Source: Bermanella sp051277445 (GTDB lineage Bacteria > Pseudomonadota > Gammaproteobacteria > Pseudomonadales > Oceanobacteraceae). From it: DNA of 64,000 bases. Both the position numbers and the translations under genes were made by a program. Numbering within the stretch: the first letter of the stretch is position 1; every line of letters begins with the position of its first letter. The stretch is from the NCBI GenBank assembly GCA_051277445.1, contig JBNMQC010000003.1, forward strand, positions 1 to 64,000, given 5' to 3'. Under the pieces are notes generated by a model. It made no database searches, was not told the origin of the DNA, and was given only the letters and a program-made list of their open reading frames with translations. This document shows positions 31,919 through 41,240 of this stretch, piece by piece.

Positions 31919-34558
31919 TTAAAAGAGCTGCTCTGGGGTAAAGCTACTCTCGTCCTCTTGTTCATCGCTATCGGCTGAGTAGGGATTACTAATGGCCGGC
32001 GGCTGCTCCATTTGCTGGGGCACATTTTCTTGGCGAAAGGTTTCAAAAATCGCATTGGTTTGACCGGGGTAGGCTCGGTTTCCAGTTTCGGGGTCAATAC
32101 GAATTGAAACGAGGCCGTTGGGTTGTTTGATCGCAGACTCGGGCATGTCTTTTAGTGCAACTTTCATATAATTTACCCAGATAGGCAGCGCGGTATTGCT
32201 ACCGAATGCCCAGCGACCCAGTGTACGAGGGCTATCAAAGCCGACCCAAACGTTGGCCACCAACTTATTGTTGTAGCCAGAAAACCATGCGTCTTTTTGG
32301 TCATTGGTTGTCCCGGTCTTACCGGCTAGATCATTACGGTTTAATACTAATGCGCGCTTACCTGTGCCGCGCTTGATCACATCTTTAAGCATGGTGTACA
32401 TAAGGTAATTAACGCGTTCATCCATTACACGGGGAGCCAGTGGAGGAAACTGAGCGATGTATTCTTCTAGCTGGCTTTGTTTCTTCTCTCGGATCATGGC
32501 GGGCGTAATGGTGTCATCTAGACCGACCAATTCAAGTTGAGCTTGCTCGTCTTCATCCAGTGTTTGTTTGAATTCCTCAATACTTTTAAGGCATGTCTCG
32601 CATACGATTTTAGCAAGGTGTTCAAACAATACTTCGCCGTCATTATCTTCAATTTTTTGAATGAAATGAGGGTCAACCTTATAACCGCCATTGGCTAATA
32701 CATTATAAGCACTGGCCATTTCAAACGGGGTTAATCCTGAGCTGCCCAGCGCCAAAGATAAATCGCGATTGAGTTTGGCTTTGGGTAAGCCAAATCGTGT
32801 CATGTAGTTGATAGAGCGGCCAATGCCGGTGCGGCTTAATACCCTGATTGAAACAAGGTTGCGAGATTTGTATAGGGCTTGGCGCAAGCGGGTGGGACCA
32901 AAGAACTTACCGCTGTAGTTTTCAGGACGCCAAATGGCTTCAAGACTGTCATCTTCGAAAACCACAGGCGCATCATTAATAATAGACGCTGGGGTTAAGC
33001 CGTATTCTAGACCTGCGCTGTAAACAAAGGGCTTAAAACTTGAGCCGGGTTGACGGTCAGCCTGAATCGAGCGGTTATACTTACTCAGGTCAAAATCATA
33101 ACCGCCCACGAGTGCTTTAAGCGCACCGTTTTGCGGGTCAAATGATACCAGTGACGCTTGCGCTTCCGGCTCTTGAGCTAACCAGTAGGCATCATCAATT
33201 TGCTGCACCAAAACACGCTGACCCATTTTAAACAGACTTTGGGCCTCTTTGATTTCAGGCCCTAGATCATTTACGGATAAATATTGACGAGCCCATTGGT
33301 AGTGCTCAAACGGCATGACGATTTCGTGGTTCTGCTCACTGGCCAGTGTGATGGATTGGTCCTCAGGATTTATATCGGTCACCACGGCCCAGTTTAAGTC
33401 ACCTGGGTTATCTAGGTTTTTAAGTTGCTCGAGCCAATAATGAGTATTTAAGTCTTGCGGGCTTGGCGGAAGAAAAATGGATTTATCCATGCGCGGTGCT
33501 GGATCACCAAGCTGCCAAATAGTAGGGGCAAACGTGACGGCGACTTCTTGTTGCTCAGGCAAAATAAAAGCGGGTAATACCTTTTGCTCAGCACGCAGGC
33601 CATGTTTACGGTCGTAATCATGCAGACCTTCTCGAATGACACGCTGAGCGGTGGTTTGCAGCTCGCTATGGATGGTTGTGGTGACGCTATAGCCTTTGGT
33701 GTAAAGGTCGTTAGGATAGCGTTCAAGCATTTCGCTGCGCACCATTTCAGCCACATAGGGGGCTTCAATCTCTGTGGCCAAGCCATGGTATTTGGCTGTG
33801 ATGGGTTCAGAGCCCGCTTCATCGAATTCTACCTGAGTAATAAAGTCCGATGTAAACATACGTGCAAGCACGTAGTTGCGGCGATAAATGGCGCGCTCTG
33901 GGTTGTTAATTGGGTTTGCCGCGCTGGGCGCTTGAGGTAAACCTGCAATCATGGCCAGTTGCGCTAAGGAAAGATCTTTAATGGATTTGCCATAATAAAC
34001 TTGTGCAGCGGACTCAACACCATAGGCGCGTTTACCTAGGTATATTTTGTTCACATACAGCTCTAAGATGTCTTTCTTGCTTAATTCTTGTTCAATGTGA
34101 AGGGCAAGTAAGATTTCAGTGAATTTACGGGTAAATGTTTTTTCACTGCTTAAGTAATAGTTCTTTGCCACCTGCATGGTGATGGTACTGCCCCCTGAGC
34201 GCTTTTTACCTGTGGTGATGAGCTCGTAGGCTGCCCTTGCTAGGCCTTTAAAGTCGATACCAATGTGGCTATAAAAGTTTTCATCCTCTGCGGCAATCAA
34301 TGCATTATAAAATTGCTGAGGTACATCCTCATAGGCAACGGGCATACGACGTTTCTCGCCATATTCCGCCATAAGCTTTCCGTCGCTGGTGTAAATACGC
34401 AATGGTGTTTGTAATTGAATGTTTTTTAAACTTTCAACAGCAGGTAAGCTGGGCGCTAAATATAAGTACACGCTGCTTACGCCCAAAATAAGACCAAAGA
34501 AGCCAGCGGCGCAGGTTAAAATCAAAAAACGCAAAACAGGTCGATTTTTTTTCATCAT
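31919..34558 (-). CDS. mrcA: Penicillin-binding protein 1A (class A)
   Basis: A bifunctional peptidoglycan synthase of about 879 residues. TM near the N-terminus (FLILTCAAGFFGLILGVSSVYLYL), glycosyltransferase domain with EDENFYSHIGIDFKGLARA (catalytic Glu) and GGSTITMQVAKN, then an OB-like insert and transpeptidase motifs SSFK (QPGSSFKPF, active Ser), SRN-like (KSRNL) and KTGT (AGKTGTTND). The start at 34558 or 34555 is chosen because a promoter -10 (TATAAT, 34610-34605) lies just upstream; a longer reading to 34666 is less likely. It diverges from pilM, as ponA in Pseudomonas. Confidence 0.94.
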   Translation of the reverse strand: MMKKNRPVLRFLILTCAAGFFGLILGVSSVYLYLAPSLPAVESLKNIQLQTPLRIYTSDGKLMAEYGEKRRMPVAYEDVPQQFYNALIAAEDENFYSHIGIDFKGLARAAYELITTGKKRSGGSTITMQVAKNYYLSSEKTFTRKFTEILLALHIEQELSKKDILELYVNKIYLGKRAYGVESAAQVYYGKSIKDLSLAQLAMIAGLPQAPSAANPINNPERAIYRRNYVLARMFTSDFITQVEFDEAGSEPITAKYHGLATEIEAPYVAEMVRSEMLERYPNDLYTKGYSVTTTIHSELQTTAQRVIREGLHDYDRKHGLRAEQKVLPAFILPEQQEVAVTFAPTIWQLGDPAPRMDKSIFLPPSPQDLNTHYWLEQLKNLDNPGDLNWAVVTDINPEDQSITLASEQNHEIVMPFEHYQWARQYLSVNDLGPEIKEAQSLFKMGQRVLVQQIDDAYWLAQEPEAQASLVSFDPQNGALKALVGGYDFDLSKYNRSIQADRQPGSSFKPFVYSAGLEYGLTPASIINDAPVVFEDDSLEAIWRPENYSGKFFGPTRLRQALYKSRNLVSIRVLSRTGIGRSINYMTRFGLPKAKLNRDLSLALGSSGLTPFEMASAYNVLANGGYKVDPHFIQKIEDNDGEVLFEHLAKIVCETCLKSIEEFKQTLDEDEQAQLELVGLDDTITPAMIREKKQSQLEEYIAQFPPLAPRVMDERVNYLMYTMLKDVIKRGTGKRALVLNRNDLAGKTGTTNDQKDAWFSGYNNKLVANVWVGFDSPRTLGRWAFGSNTALPIWVNYMKVALKDMPESAIKQPNGLVSIRIDPETGNRAYPGQTNAIFETFRQENVPQQMEQPPAISNPYSADSDEQEDESSFTPEQLF

Positions 34559-34604
34559 TAAATGCTTAAAATGCTCGTTTACCCAGTAAATATGGGGTGT
34601 TGCC

Positions 34605-34610
34605 ATTATA
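34605..34610 (-). promoter_or_regulatory. Putative ponA -10 element
   Basis: Perfect TATAAT on the minus strand; predicted start near 34598, leaving a leader of about 40 bases to 34558. The -35 region is poor. Confidence 0.45.
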
Positions 34611-34642
34611 AATGGTTTTTGTTCTTTTCGCAGGATTGTGCT

Positions 34643-34648
34643 TATAAT
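34643..34648 (+). promoter_or_regulatory. Putative pilMNOPQ -10 element
   Basis: Perfect TATAAT on the plus strand, 65 bases before the pilM start. It faces the ponA element back to back, so the two promoters overlap in this spacer. Confidence 0.5.
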
Positions 34649-34712
34649 GCTCCGATATTCGTGCATTTTGGCATTTTTCCGCCTCGGATGCTGGATAAAT
34701 TAAGGAATAGCA

Positions 34713-35777
34713 GTGCTAGCCAATCTATTTAAAAAGAAAAATAAGGCAGTCCTTGGGGTCGATATTAGCTCAACCAGCATCAAAATAATTGAACTTGCTG
34801 AGCAAAATGGTCGAATGCAAGTCGAAGCCTATGCATCAGAACCCCTGCCAGAAAACTCTGTGGTCGAACAGGCCATCACTGATACCGAAGCCGTTGGTGG
34901 TGCTATTAAAAAAGCGCTTTTAAGGTCCAGAGCTTCAACAAAACGTGCAGCGGTTGCTGTTGCGGGCTCAGCTGTGATCACCAAGGTTATTCAGATGGGT
35001 GTTGGTTTATCTGATGATGAGATGGAACAGCAAATCACATTAGAAGCCGATCAGTACATTCCTTATCCTCTAGAGGAAGTTGCAATGGACTTTGAAGTCC
35101 AAGGCCCTGTTGAAGGGGATGACCAGCGTGTCGATGTCCTGTTAGCTGCATGCAGAAAAGAAACAGTAGAATATCGTGAAGACTCGATTGTTATTGGCGG
35201 TATTGAGTCGGCCATTGTGGATGTTGAGGCGTTCTGTATTGAGCGAGCCTATCAACTGCTTGAGTCCCAGCTAGAGGGTGATCAAAAAGATACTGTAGCG
35301 ATCATTGATATCGGCGCTACGATGACAACGCTTAATGTCCTTAATAACGGTAAAATTATATATACCCGCGAACAAATGTTTGGCGGAAGACAGCTTACTG
35401 AAGAGATTCAGCGTCGCTACGGTATCAGTGAGCAAGAGGCATCCAGAGCGAAATTAGAAGGTGGGCTGCCTGATGATTATGAAACTGAGATTTTGCTGCC
35501 GTTTAAGGAGTCAGTGGTCCAGCAGGTGAGTCGCTCTTTGCAATTCTTCTATAGTTCAAGTCAGTTTAATGATGTTGATTATGTGATTTTAGCTGGTGGG
35601 ACATCTTCTTTGGAAGGTTTGGCCCAACTGGTACAAGACAAAATAGGTACCCCTGCCATTATCGCTAATCCATTTGCGAATATGACTCTTGGGGCGAAGG
35701 TAAATGCTCAAGCTTTAGCCAATGATGCTCCAGGATTGTTAGTGGCCTGTGGTTTAGCCATGAGGAGTTTTGACTAA
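34713..35777 (+). CDS. pilM: Type IV pilus assembly protein PilM
   Basis: A 354-residue actin-like ATPase (FtsA/MreB fold) that forms the cytoplasmic ring of the pilus alignment complex and binds PilN. Visible: phosphate-1 loop VLGVDISSTSIKIIEL, phosphate-2 IIDIGATMTTLNVL, and adenosine motif VILAGGTSSLEGL. GTG start with AAGGA six bases before it. Overlaps pilN by one base (TAATG). Confidence 0.95.
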   Translation: MLANLFKKKNKAVLGVDISSTSIKIIELAEQNGRMQVEAYASEPLPENSVVEQAITDTEAVGGAIKKALLRSRASTKRAAVAVAGSAVITKVIQMGVGLSDDEMEQQITLEADQYIPYPLEEVAMDFEVQGPVEGDDQRVDVLLAACRKETVEYREDSIVIGGIESAIVDVEAFCIERAYQLLESQLEGDQKDTVAIIDIGATMTTLNVLNNGKIIYTREQMFGGRQLTEEIQRRYGISEQEASRAKLEGGLPDDYETEILLPFKESVVQQVSRSLQFFYSSSQFNDVDYVILAGGTSSLEGLAQLVQDKIGTPAIIANPFANMTLGAKVNAQALANDAPGLLVACGLAMRSFD

Positions 35778-36328
35778 TGGCAAAGATTAACCTTAGGCCT
35801 TGGCGTGAAGAGTTACGCCAAGAGCGTCAAAAAGAATATGTGGGTGTTTTGATCCTAGTATTGATGGCTGCTTTTACTATTTGGTGGTTCGTAAGTGGTG
35901 CTTATAGCAGTGCGATTAGCGCTCAAGAGTATCGAAATCAATATGTGAAAACGCAAGCATCTGCTCTTGATAAAAAAATTAAAGAAATTCAAGAGCTGAA
36001 AACAAAACGCCAAGAACTGCTTGATCGAATGCGTTTAATTCAAGAATTGCAGGGCAACCGACCTGTCATTGTGCGCATGTTTGATGAAATGGCAAGACTC
36101 ATGCCAGAAGAGTTGTTTCTAGCTAGTGTCTCTTCTAAGGGCAAGCTGTTTACCATTAAAGGACGAGCTTCTAGTAACGATCAAATATCACAGTTGATGC
36201 GTAATTTTGATTCATCTCCTTGGTTTGCTAACCCTAATCTTTTAGGGGTGAAGGCGGGTGATAATGGGTATAACAGTTTTGATATGCTTGTGAGTCAGTC
36301 TACTCCTGTCGTAGAGGGGGTTAAATAA
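35777..36328 (+). CDS. pilN: Type IV pilus assembly protein PilN
   Basis: A 183-residue inner-membrane protein. The N-terminal INLRPWRE is the conserved INLxPWR motif that binds PilM. One TM (about 24-44, GVLILVLMAAFTIWWFVSG) is followed by a periplasmic coiled coil (about 55-90) and a ferredoxin-like domain that pairs with PilO. TAATG junctions on both sides indicate translational coupling. Confidence 0.94.
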   Translation: MAKINLRPWREELRQERQKEYVGVLILVLMAAFTIWWFVSGAYSSAISAQEYRNQYVKTQASALDKKIKEIQELKTKRQELLDRMRLIQELQGNRPVIVRMFDEMARLMPEELFLASVSSKGKLFTIKGRASSNDQISQLMRNFDSSPWFANPNLLGVKAGDNGYNSFDMLVSQSTPVVEGVK

Positions 36329-36975
36329 TGGATTTCCAAGAATTAACCGAGAAAATTAATGGTTTCGATATCAATGATATTGATTGGAATAACATGGGCT
36401 CTTGGCCATTAGTAGGTCGAATTGTCTTTGCTGTTATTGTTTTCTTTGGTGTGCTATCAGGTTTATATTTTCTAGATATACAATCGTCTATGGAAAGATA
36501 CGAGCAAGTTCTAGCTGAAGAAGCTGTAATCAAGAAAGATTTTGAATCAAAGGCTTTTCGTGTGGCTAATCTTGGTGCATATAAGAAACAGCTTCTAGAG
36601 ATTGAAGAGTCATTTGGTAGTCTATTACGGCAACTTCCAAGAGATACTGAAGTGCCTGGCTTATTAGAAGATATTACAGCTTCCGCGCTAGGATCGAACC
36701 TAGAAATTCGTTCTATTAAGCTGGATAAGGAAAAAGAGACAGAGTTTTACACAGAGTTGCCTATTAATATTGATGTTACTGGCGAATATCATGATTTTGG
36801 AGCATTTGTTAGTGCTGTTGCAGGTTTAGGGCGAATTGTGACATTGCATGATTTTACTGTAACACCAGCGGGCGATAAAAATAGTAAACAGCTTAATTTA
36901 AAAATTGTAGCTAAGACTTATCGTTACAATAATGAGGCGAAAAAGCCTAAAAAGAAAAAAAAGGCTAAAAGGTAG
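36328..36975 (+). CDS. pilO: Type IV pilus assembly protein PilO
   Basis: A 215-residue inner-membrane protein: cytoplasmic N-terminus with NDIDWNNMGSWP, one TM (about 30-51), a coiled coil and a ferredoxin-like periplasmic domain that forms a heterodimer with PilN and contacts PilP. A lysine-rich C-terminal tail (KKPKKKKKAKR) is unusual in length but common in marine relatives. This section (36330-37500) is more AT-rich than neighbouring genes. Confidence 0.93.
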   Translation: MDFQELTEKINGFDINDIDWNNMGSWPLVGRIVFAVIVFFGVLSGLYFLDIQSSMERYEQVLAEEAVIKKDFESKAFRVANLGAYKKQLLEIEESFGSLLRQLPRDTEVPGLLEDITASALGSNLEIRSIKLDKEKETEFYTELPINIDVTGEYHDFGAFVSAVAGLGRIVTLHDFTVTPAGDKNSKQLNLKIVAKTYRYNNEAKKPKKKKKAKR

Positions 36976-36980
36976 CAGTG

Positions 36981-37511
36981 ATGAAGAAACTATTATTACT
37001 TAGTCTTATTTTTCTTGTTGCTTGCAGTGACTCCAATATTGCTGACCTTGAAGAATTTATTGCCCAAACAACGGCTAAACCAAAGGGGCGTATTGCTCCT
37101 TTGCCTGAATTTAAACCCTATTCAGCGTTTATATATAGTGCTTCGGCTATGCGGTCACCTTTTGAATCCCCAGTAGCATTCGAGGAAATGAGTAGTCGTA
37201 TTGATGATACTGTAGATGCGCCAGACCAGAGTCGTCCAAAACAAGCGTTAGAACGTTTTAATTTGAGTGAGTTATCATTAGTGGGAACACTGTCCAAAGA
37301 TGCAGATGGTAATTTAAAAGCTCTGGTGAGAACACAAACCGGTAATGTACATGTTGTTGAGCCGGGTCACTACTTGGGTAGGAATCATGGTCGAATTATT
37401 AATATAAATGATAATAAACTAGAAATAATTGAAGTCGTACCAAACGGCAGTGGTGGCTGGATTTCAAGGCCTCAAACTTTGGGCTTAAACCAGTCAGCTA
37501 GGGGTGAGTAA
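36981..37511 (+). CDS. pilP: Pilus assembly lipoprotein PilP
   Basis: A 176-residue lipoprotein with lipobox LVAC (Cys about 15). A disordered N-terminal part (binds PilN/PilO) is followed by a beta-sandwich domain that contacts PilQ (LSELSLVGTLSKDADG, ALVRTQTGNVHVVEPGHYLG). ATG at 36981 with AAGG upstream; a GTG one codon earlier is possible. It links inner-membrane PilMNO to the secretin. Confidence 0.94.
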   Translation: MKKLLLLSLIFLVACSDSNIADLEEFIAQTTAKPKGRIAPLPEFKPYSAFIYSASAMRSPFESPVAFEEMSSRIDDTVDAPDQSRPKQALERFNLSELSLVGTLSKDADGNLKALVRTQTGNVHVVEPGHYLGRNHGRIININDNKLEIIEVVPNGSGGWISRPQTLGLNQSARGE

Positions 37512-37513
37512 TC

Positions 37514-39604
37514 ATGAGAAGAATAATGAAAAATAGTATATTGGCCTTGTTATGTTTGGCTTCTTCATCCTTGTACGCATCTGCCATTAAAGATGTGGCA
37601 TTTTCATCTTTACCAGGTGATAAAACTGAAATGAGGTTGTCATTTGATGGTCAGCCCCCTGAGGTATCGGGCTATACCATTGAAGAGCCTGCTCGTATTG
37701 CTCTGGATTTACCTGGAACAACAAGTGATCTGAAATCCAAATATCACAAAATTGGAATGGGTAATGCCCGAACGGCAATTATTGTTGGTACTGAAGAGAA
37801 AACTCGGGTCATTATTAATTTAACAGAATTGACCGGTTATCAGACTCGAACAGAAGGTAATGATTTGCTTGTGGTCATTGGTCAGCAAGAAATTGCGGAC
37901 CAACCAGATGTAAGTTTGTTGGCACAAGAAAGTTCTAGTTTTAAAGTAAATAAAAAAGATGAAAGCGGTCGTATCATTGATGTAGATTTTCGTCGCGGTG
38001 ATTTGGGTGAAGGGCAAGTATTAATCAGTCTCAGTAATCCAAATGTTCCTGTGGATATTAGCCAAGAGTCTGGTCGGATCCGAGTTGAGTTTAGCAATGT
38101 AAAATTAGCCGAAGAGATGCGCAGACGTCTTGATGTTCGAGATTTTGCAACGCCAGTGCGCTTTATTGACGCAACGATTGAATCTGGAAAGCCAGTATTC
38201 TTCATTGAGCCAACCGACGACCGTTATGAATACTTGGCCTATCAAGCGGATAACTTACTGACTGTTAACGTTAAACCATTGACTAAAGCTGAGCAGGATC
38301 GTCAAAAAGAAGAACGTTTCCCTTATACAGGTGAAAAATTGTCCCTTAATTTCCAAGATATTGAAGTACGAACTGTTCTGCAGATTATTGCTGATTTTAC
38401 AGGTTTTAACCTTGTAGCGAGCGACACTGTTCAAGGAAACATTACATTACGTTTAAAAAATGTACCTTGGGATCAGGCACTGGATATTGTTTTGAAATCG
38501 CAAGGTTTAGCTAAGCAGCAAATTGGTAATGTATTAATGATTGGCCCTGCTGATCAAATCGCGAATCGTCAAAAAATTGAGTTAGAAGCGAATCGTCAGG
38601 TTGAGGACTTTGCACCATTAAGAACTGAGTTCATCCAAGTGCGATATGCAAAAGCCACAGATCTTCTTGCTTTGGTTTCAGCTGAGGGTTCTTTGCTGGG
38701 CGAGCGTGGAAGCGCCAGTGTTGATGCGCGTACCAATACGATTATTTTACAAGATACAGCCACCTCAATAGAGGCGGTACGTCGAGCTATCAAAGTACTG
38801 GACGTTCCTGTTCGTCAAGTTCTGATTGAAGCGCGTATTGTTGTTGCGTCGACGAATGTGGGAGAGAACCTGGGTATTCGATGGGGTGGTGGTTATGGTG
38901 TGCTTAAAAACGATAAGATATTCACTGCAGGTGGCTCACGTGCTGCGACTACGGCCTATAACAATATTGTCGTTGACCGAATCAATGGTGATGATCCTGA
39001 TGATTTTAATTTTGATGATGGGAGTGTCGTAAATTTGCCTGTTAATAGTGCAAATGCCACTACATTTGGTATCGGTGTGAATGCTTTTGACTATATGCTG
39101 GATCTTGAGTTATCAGCCATGGAATCTGACGGAAAAGCCGAAATTATCTCTCAGCCTCGTGTGATTACGGCAGACGGTCAGACAGCTCGTATTCAGGCTG
39201 GCTCTCAAATTCCATATGAGCAAGCAGCCTCTAGTGGTGCAACTACTATTACTTTCAAAGAGGCCGTACTTAAGCTTGAGGTAACACCTCAGATTACACC
39301 TGATGACCGTATCTTGATGGATTTGATTATCAATAAAGATGCGATCGGTGAGGTCTTTAATAACATTCCCTCAATCGATACGAATGAATTGGAAACCCAG
39401 GTACTGGTTAATAACGGAGAGACCATCGTGCTTGGTGGTATTTTCCAGTCAGAAGACATCACTCAAATCGATAAGACGCCGTTCTTTGGTGACCTGCCGG
39501 TTATTGGTCGACTATTCCGTCGTACCACTCATACAGAAGATAAAAGCGAGCTGTTAATTTTCATAACTCCACGATTAGTGAAGGATGTGTTAAGCACGCG
39601 CTAG
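37514..39604 (+). CDS. pilQ: Type IV pilus secretin PilQ
   Basis: A 696-residue outer-membrane secretin. A signal peptide (about residues 1-23) is followed by AMIN domains that bind peptidoglycan (about 30-240), an STN/N0 domain (ISLNFQDIEVRTVLQIIAD-type, at about 275), an N1 domain, and the C-terminal secretin domain (about 430-690) with VPVRQVLIEARIVVAS and GGIFQSEDITQIDKTPFFGDLP. Good GGGGTGAG before the 37514 ATG. It forms the pilus exit channel. Confidence 0.96.
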   Translation: MRRIMKNSILALLCLASSSLYASAIKDVAFSSLPGDKTEMRLSFDGQPPEVSGYTIEEPARIALDLPGTTSDLKSKYHKIGMGNARTAIIVGTEEKTRVIINLTELTGYQTRTEGNDLLVVIGQQEIADQPDVSLLAQESSSFKVNKKDESGRIIDVDFRRGDLGEGQVLISLSNPNVPVDISQESGRIRVEFSNVKLAEEMRRRLDVRDFATPVRFIDATIESGKPVFFIEPTDDRYEYLAYQADNLLTVNVKPLTKAEQDRQKEERFPYTGEKLSLNFQDIEVRTVLQIIADFTGFNLVASDTVQGNITLRLKNVPWDQALDIVLKSQGLAKQQIGNVLMIGPADQIANRQKIELEANRQVEDFAPLRTEFIQVRYAKATDLLALVSAEGSLLGERGSASVDARTNTIILQDTATSIEAVRRAIKVLDVPVRQVLIEARIVVASTNVGENLGIRWGGGYGVLKNDKIFTAGGSRAATTAYNNIVVDRINGDDPDDFNFDDGSVVNLPVNSANATTFGIGVNAFDYMLDLELSAMESDGKAEIISQPRVITADGQTARIQAGSQIPYEQAASSGATTITFKEAVLKLEVTPQITPDDRILMDLIINKDAIGEVFNNIPSIDTNELETQVLVNNGETIVLGGIFQSEDITQIDKTPFFGDLPVIGRLFRRTTHTEDKSELLIFITPRLVKDVLSTR

Positions 39605-39612
39605 AGAAATTT

Positions 39613-40140
39613 ATGGCAAAACATAATATTTATTTAGTGGGGCCGATGGGTGCTGGAAAAAGCACCATCGGCCGTTTGCTTTCCACTGAATTAAAACTTG
39701 AATTTAAAGACAGCGACAAAGAAATTGAGGATCGTTGCGGATGCAATATTCCTTGGATTTTTGATGTGGAAGGCGAGCAGGGTTTTCGAGATCGTGAAGT
39801 GATTGCCATCGATGAGATCACTCAAGAGAAAGACGTGCTGATGGCAACTGGCGGCGGTGCAGTATTGCGCCCTGAAAATCGATTGCACCTTAAAGGTCGT
39901 GGTACGGTTGTATACCTTAAAACGTCTGTGGATCAGCAGCTTGCTCGAACGGCTAAAGATAAAAATCGCCCTTTACTGCAAATCGATAACCCAAGAGAAG
40001 TCCTTACGCGTTTGATGGATCAACGAGATCCGCTTTATCAAGAAGTTGCGGATATCACTATTTATACTGACGACCGCAATCCTAAATTTGTTGTACAAGA
40101 AATCTTAAAACGATTATCTGAGATTAATATCATTGAGTAA
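39613..40140 (+). CDS. aroK: Shikimate kinase
   Basis: A 175-residue P-loop kinase phosphorylating shikimate at O3. Walker A GPMGAGKSTIGR, shikimate-binding DSD and FRDRE, and GGGAV motif are present; the LID is around ARTAKDKNRPLL. Length fits AroK (173). It sits eight bases after pilQ, the usual pil-aro junction in gammaproteobacteria. Confidence 0.96.
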   Translation: MAKHNIYLVGPMGAGKSTIGRLLSTELKLEFKDSDKEIEDRCGCNIPWIFDVEGEQGFRDREVIAIDEITQEKDVLMATGGGAVLRPENRLHLKGRGTVVYLKTSVDQQLARTAKDKNRPLLQIDNPREVLTRLMDQRDPLYQEVADITIYTDDRNPKFVVQEILKRLSEINIIE

Positions 40141-40141
40141 T

Positions 40142-41221
40142 ATGAAAACCCTAACCGTTGATTTGGGGGAGCGTAGCTACCCCATTTTTATTGGACAAGA
40201 CCTGTTGTCGACCCCATCGCTTATTAGTTCCTATGTTAAGGGTAAGCAGGTCATGATTGTGACCAATGAAACAGTTGCCCCATTATATTTGTCCCAAGTT
40301 AAATCCATGTTTGCGGATTACCAAGTCGATGAAGTGATTTTGCCTGATGGTGAGGAATACAAAAACCTAGATCATCTGAATTTAATCTTTGATGCATTGT
40401 TAGAAAAACGCCATAACCGCACGACTACGTTAGTGGCACTCGGTGGTGGTGTTGTTGGGGATATGACGGGATTTGCTGCAGCGAGTTATCAGCGCGGTGT
40501 TGAATTTATCCAGATTCCAACCACTTTACTTTCGCAGGTGGATTCATCGGTTGGTGGTAAAACAGGCGTTAATCATGCGCTAGGTAAAAACATGATAGGC
40601 GCCTTCCATCAGCCTAATTGTGTTTTGATCGATGTGAATAGTCTAAATACATTACCAGCTAATGAGCTGGCCGCAGGGTTAGCTGAGGTTATTAAGTATG
40701 GTTTGATATGCGATTTACCATTTTTTGATTGGCTAGAAGTAAATATCCAGAATCTTAATGCTAAGCAGACTCAGGCGCTGATTTATGCCATTGAAACATC
40801 GTGTTTGAATAAAGCAAAAGTCGTGGCGTTAGATGAGCGTGAAGGTGGTATTCGAGCCATTTTGAACCTTGGCCACACCTTTGGTCATGCCATCGAAACA
40901 GATCAAGGCTATGGTAACTGGCTTCATGGTGAGGCGGTGGCCACCGGTATGTTAATGGCCGCTGATCTGTCGTGTCGGTTAGGTTGGATCAGCCAAAATG
41001 AGGTTGCGCGCATCGAAGCGTTACTACTGGAAGCGCACTTACCCGTTAAGTGTCCTCAGGGCATGAGTGCTGAACGATTTAAAGACTTAATGGCGGTAGA
41101 CAAAAAGGTGTTAGATGGTAAGCTGAGGTTGGTTCTTTTACGAGCAATGGGTGAAGCCATCACCACATCTGACTTCGAATTAGAACATTTTGAGGCTACT
41201 CTGACGCACCTGACCAACTAA
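40142..41221 (+). CDS. aroB: 3-dehydroquinate synthase
   Basis: A 359-residue NAD- and Zn-dependent enzyme converting DAHP to 3-dehydroquinate. NAD and substrate motifs LVALGGGVVGDMTGFAAAS, TTLLSQVDSSVGGKTGVNH, EVIKYG (Zn Glu) and LNLGHTFGHAIE (Zn His) are all intact. The ATG at 40142, one base after the aroK stop, is preferred to an in-frame TTG at 40133; E. coli AroB starts at the same place in alignment. Confidence 0.96.
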   Translation: MKTLTVDLGERSYPIFIGQDLLSTPSLISSYVKGKQVMIVTNETVAPLYLSQVKSMFADYQVDEVILPDGEEYKNLDHLNLIFDALLEKRHNRTTTLVALGGGVVGDMTGFAAASYQRGVEFIQIPTTLLSQVDSSVGGKTGVNHALGKNMIGAFHQPNCVLIDVNSLNTLPANELAAGLAEVIKYGLICDLPFFDWLEVNIQNLNAKQTQALIYAIETSCLNKAKVVALDEREGGIRAILNLGHTFGHAIETDQGYGNWLHGEAVATGMLMAADLSCRLGWISQNEVARIEALLLEAHLPVKCPQGMSAERFKDLMAVDKKVLDGKLRLVLLRAMGEAITTSDFELEHFEATLTHLTN

Positions 41222-41240
41222 TAATAAAATGGAGGGCAAG

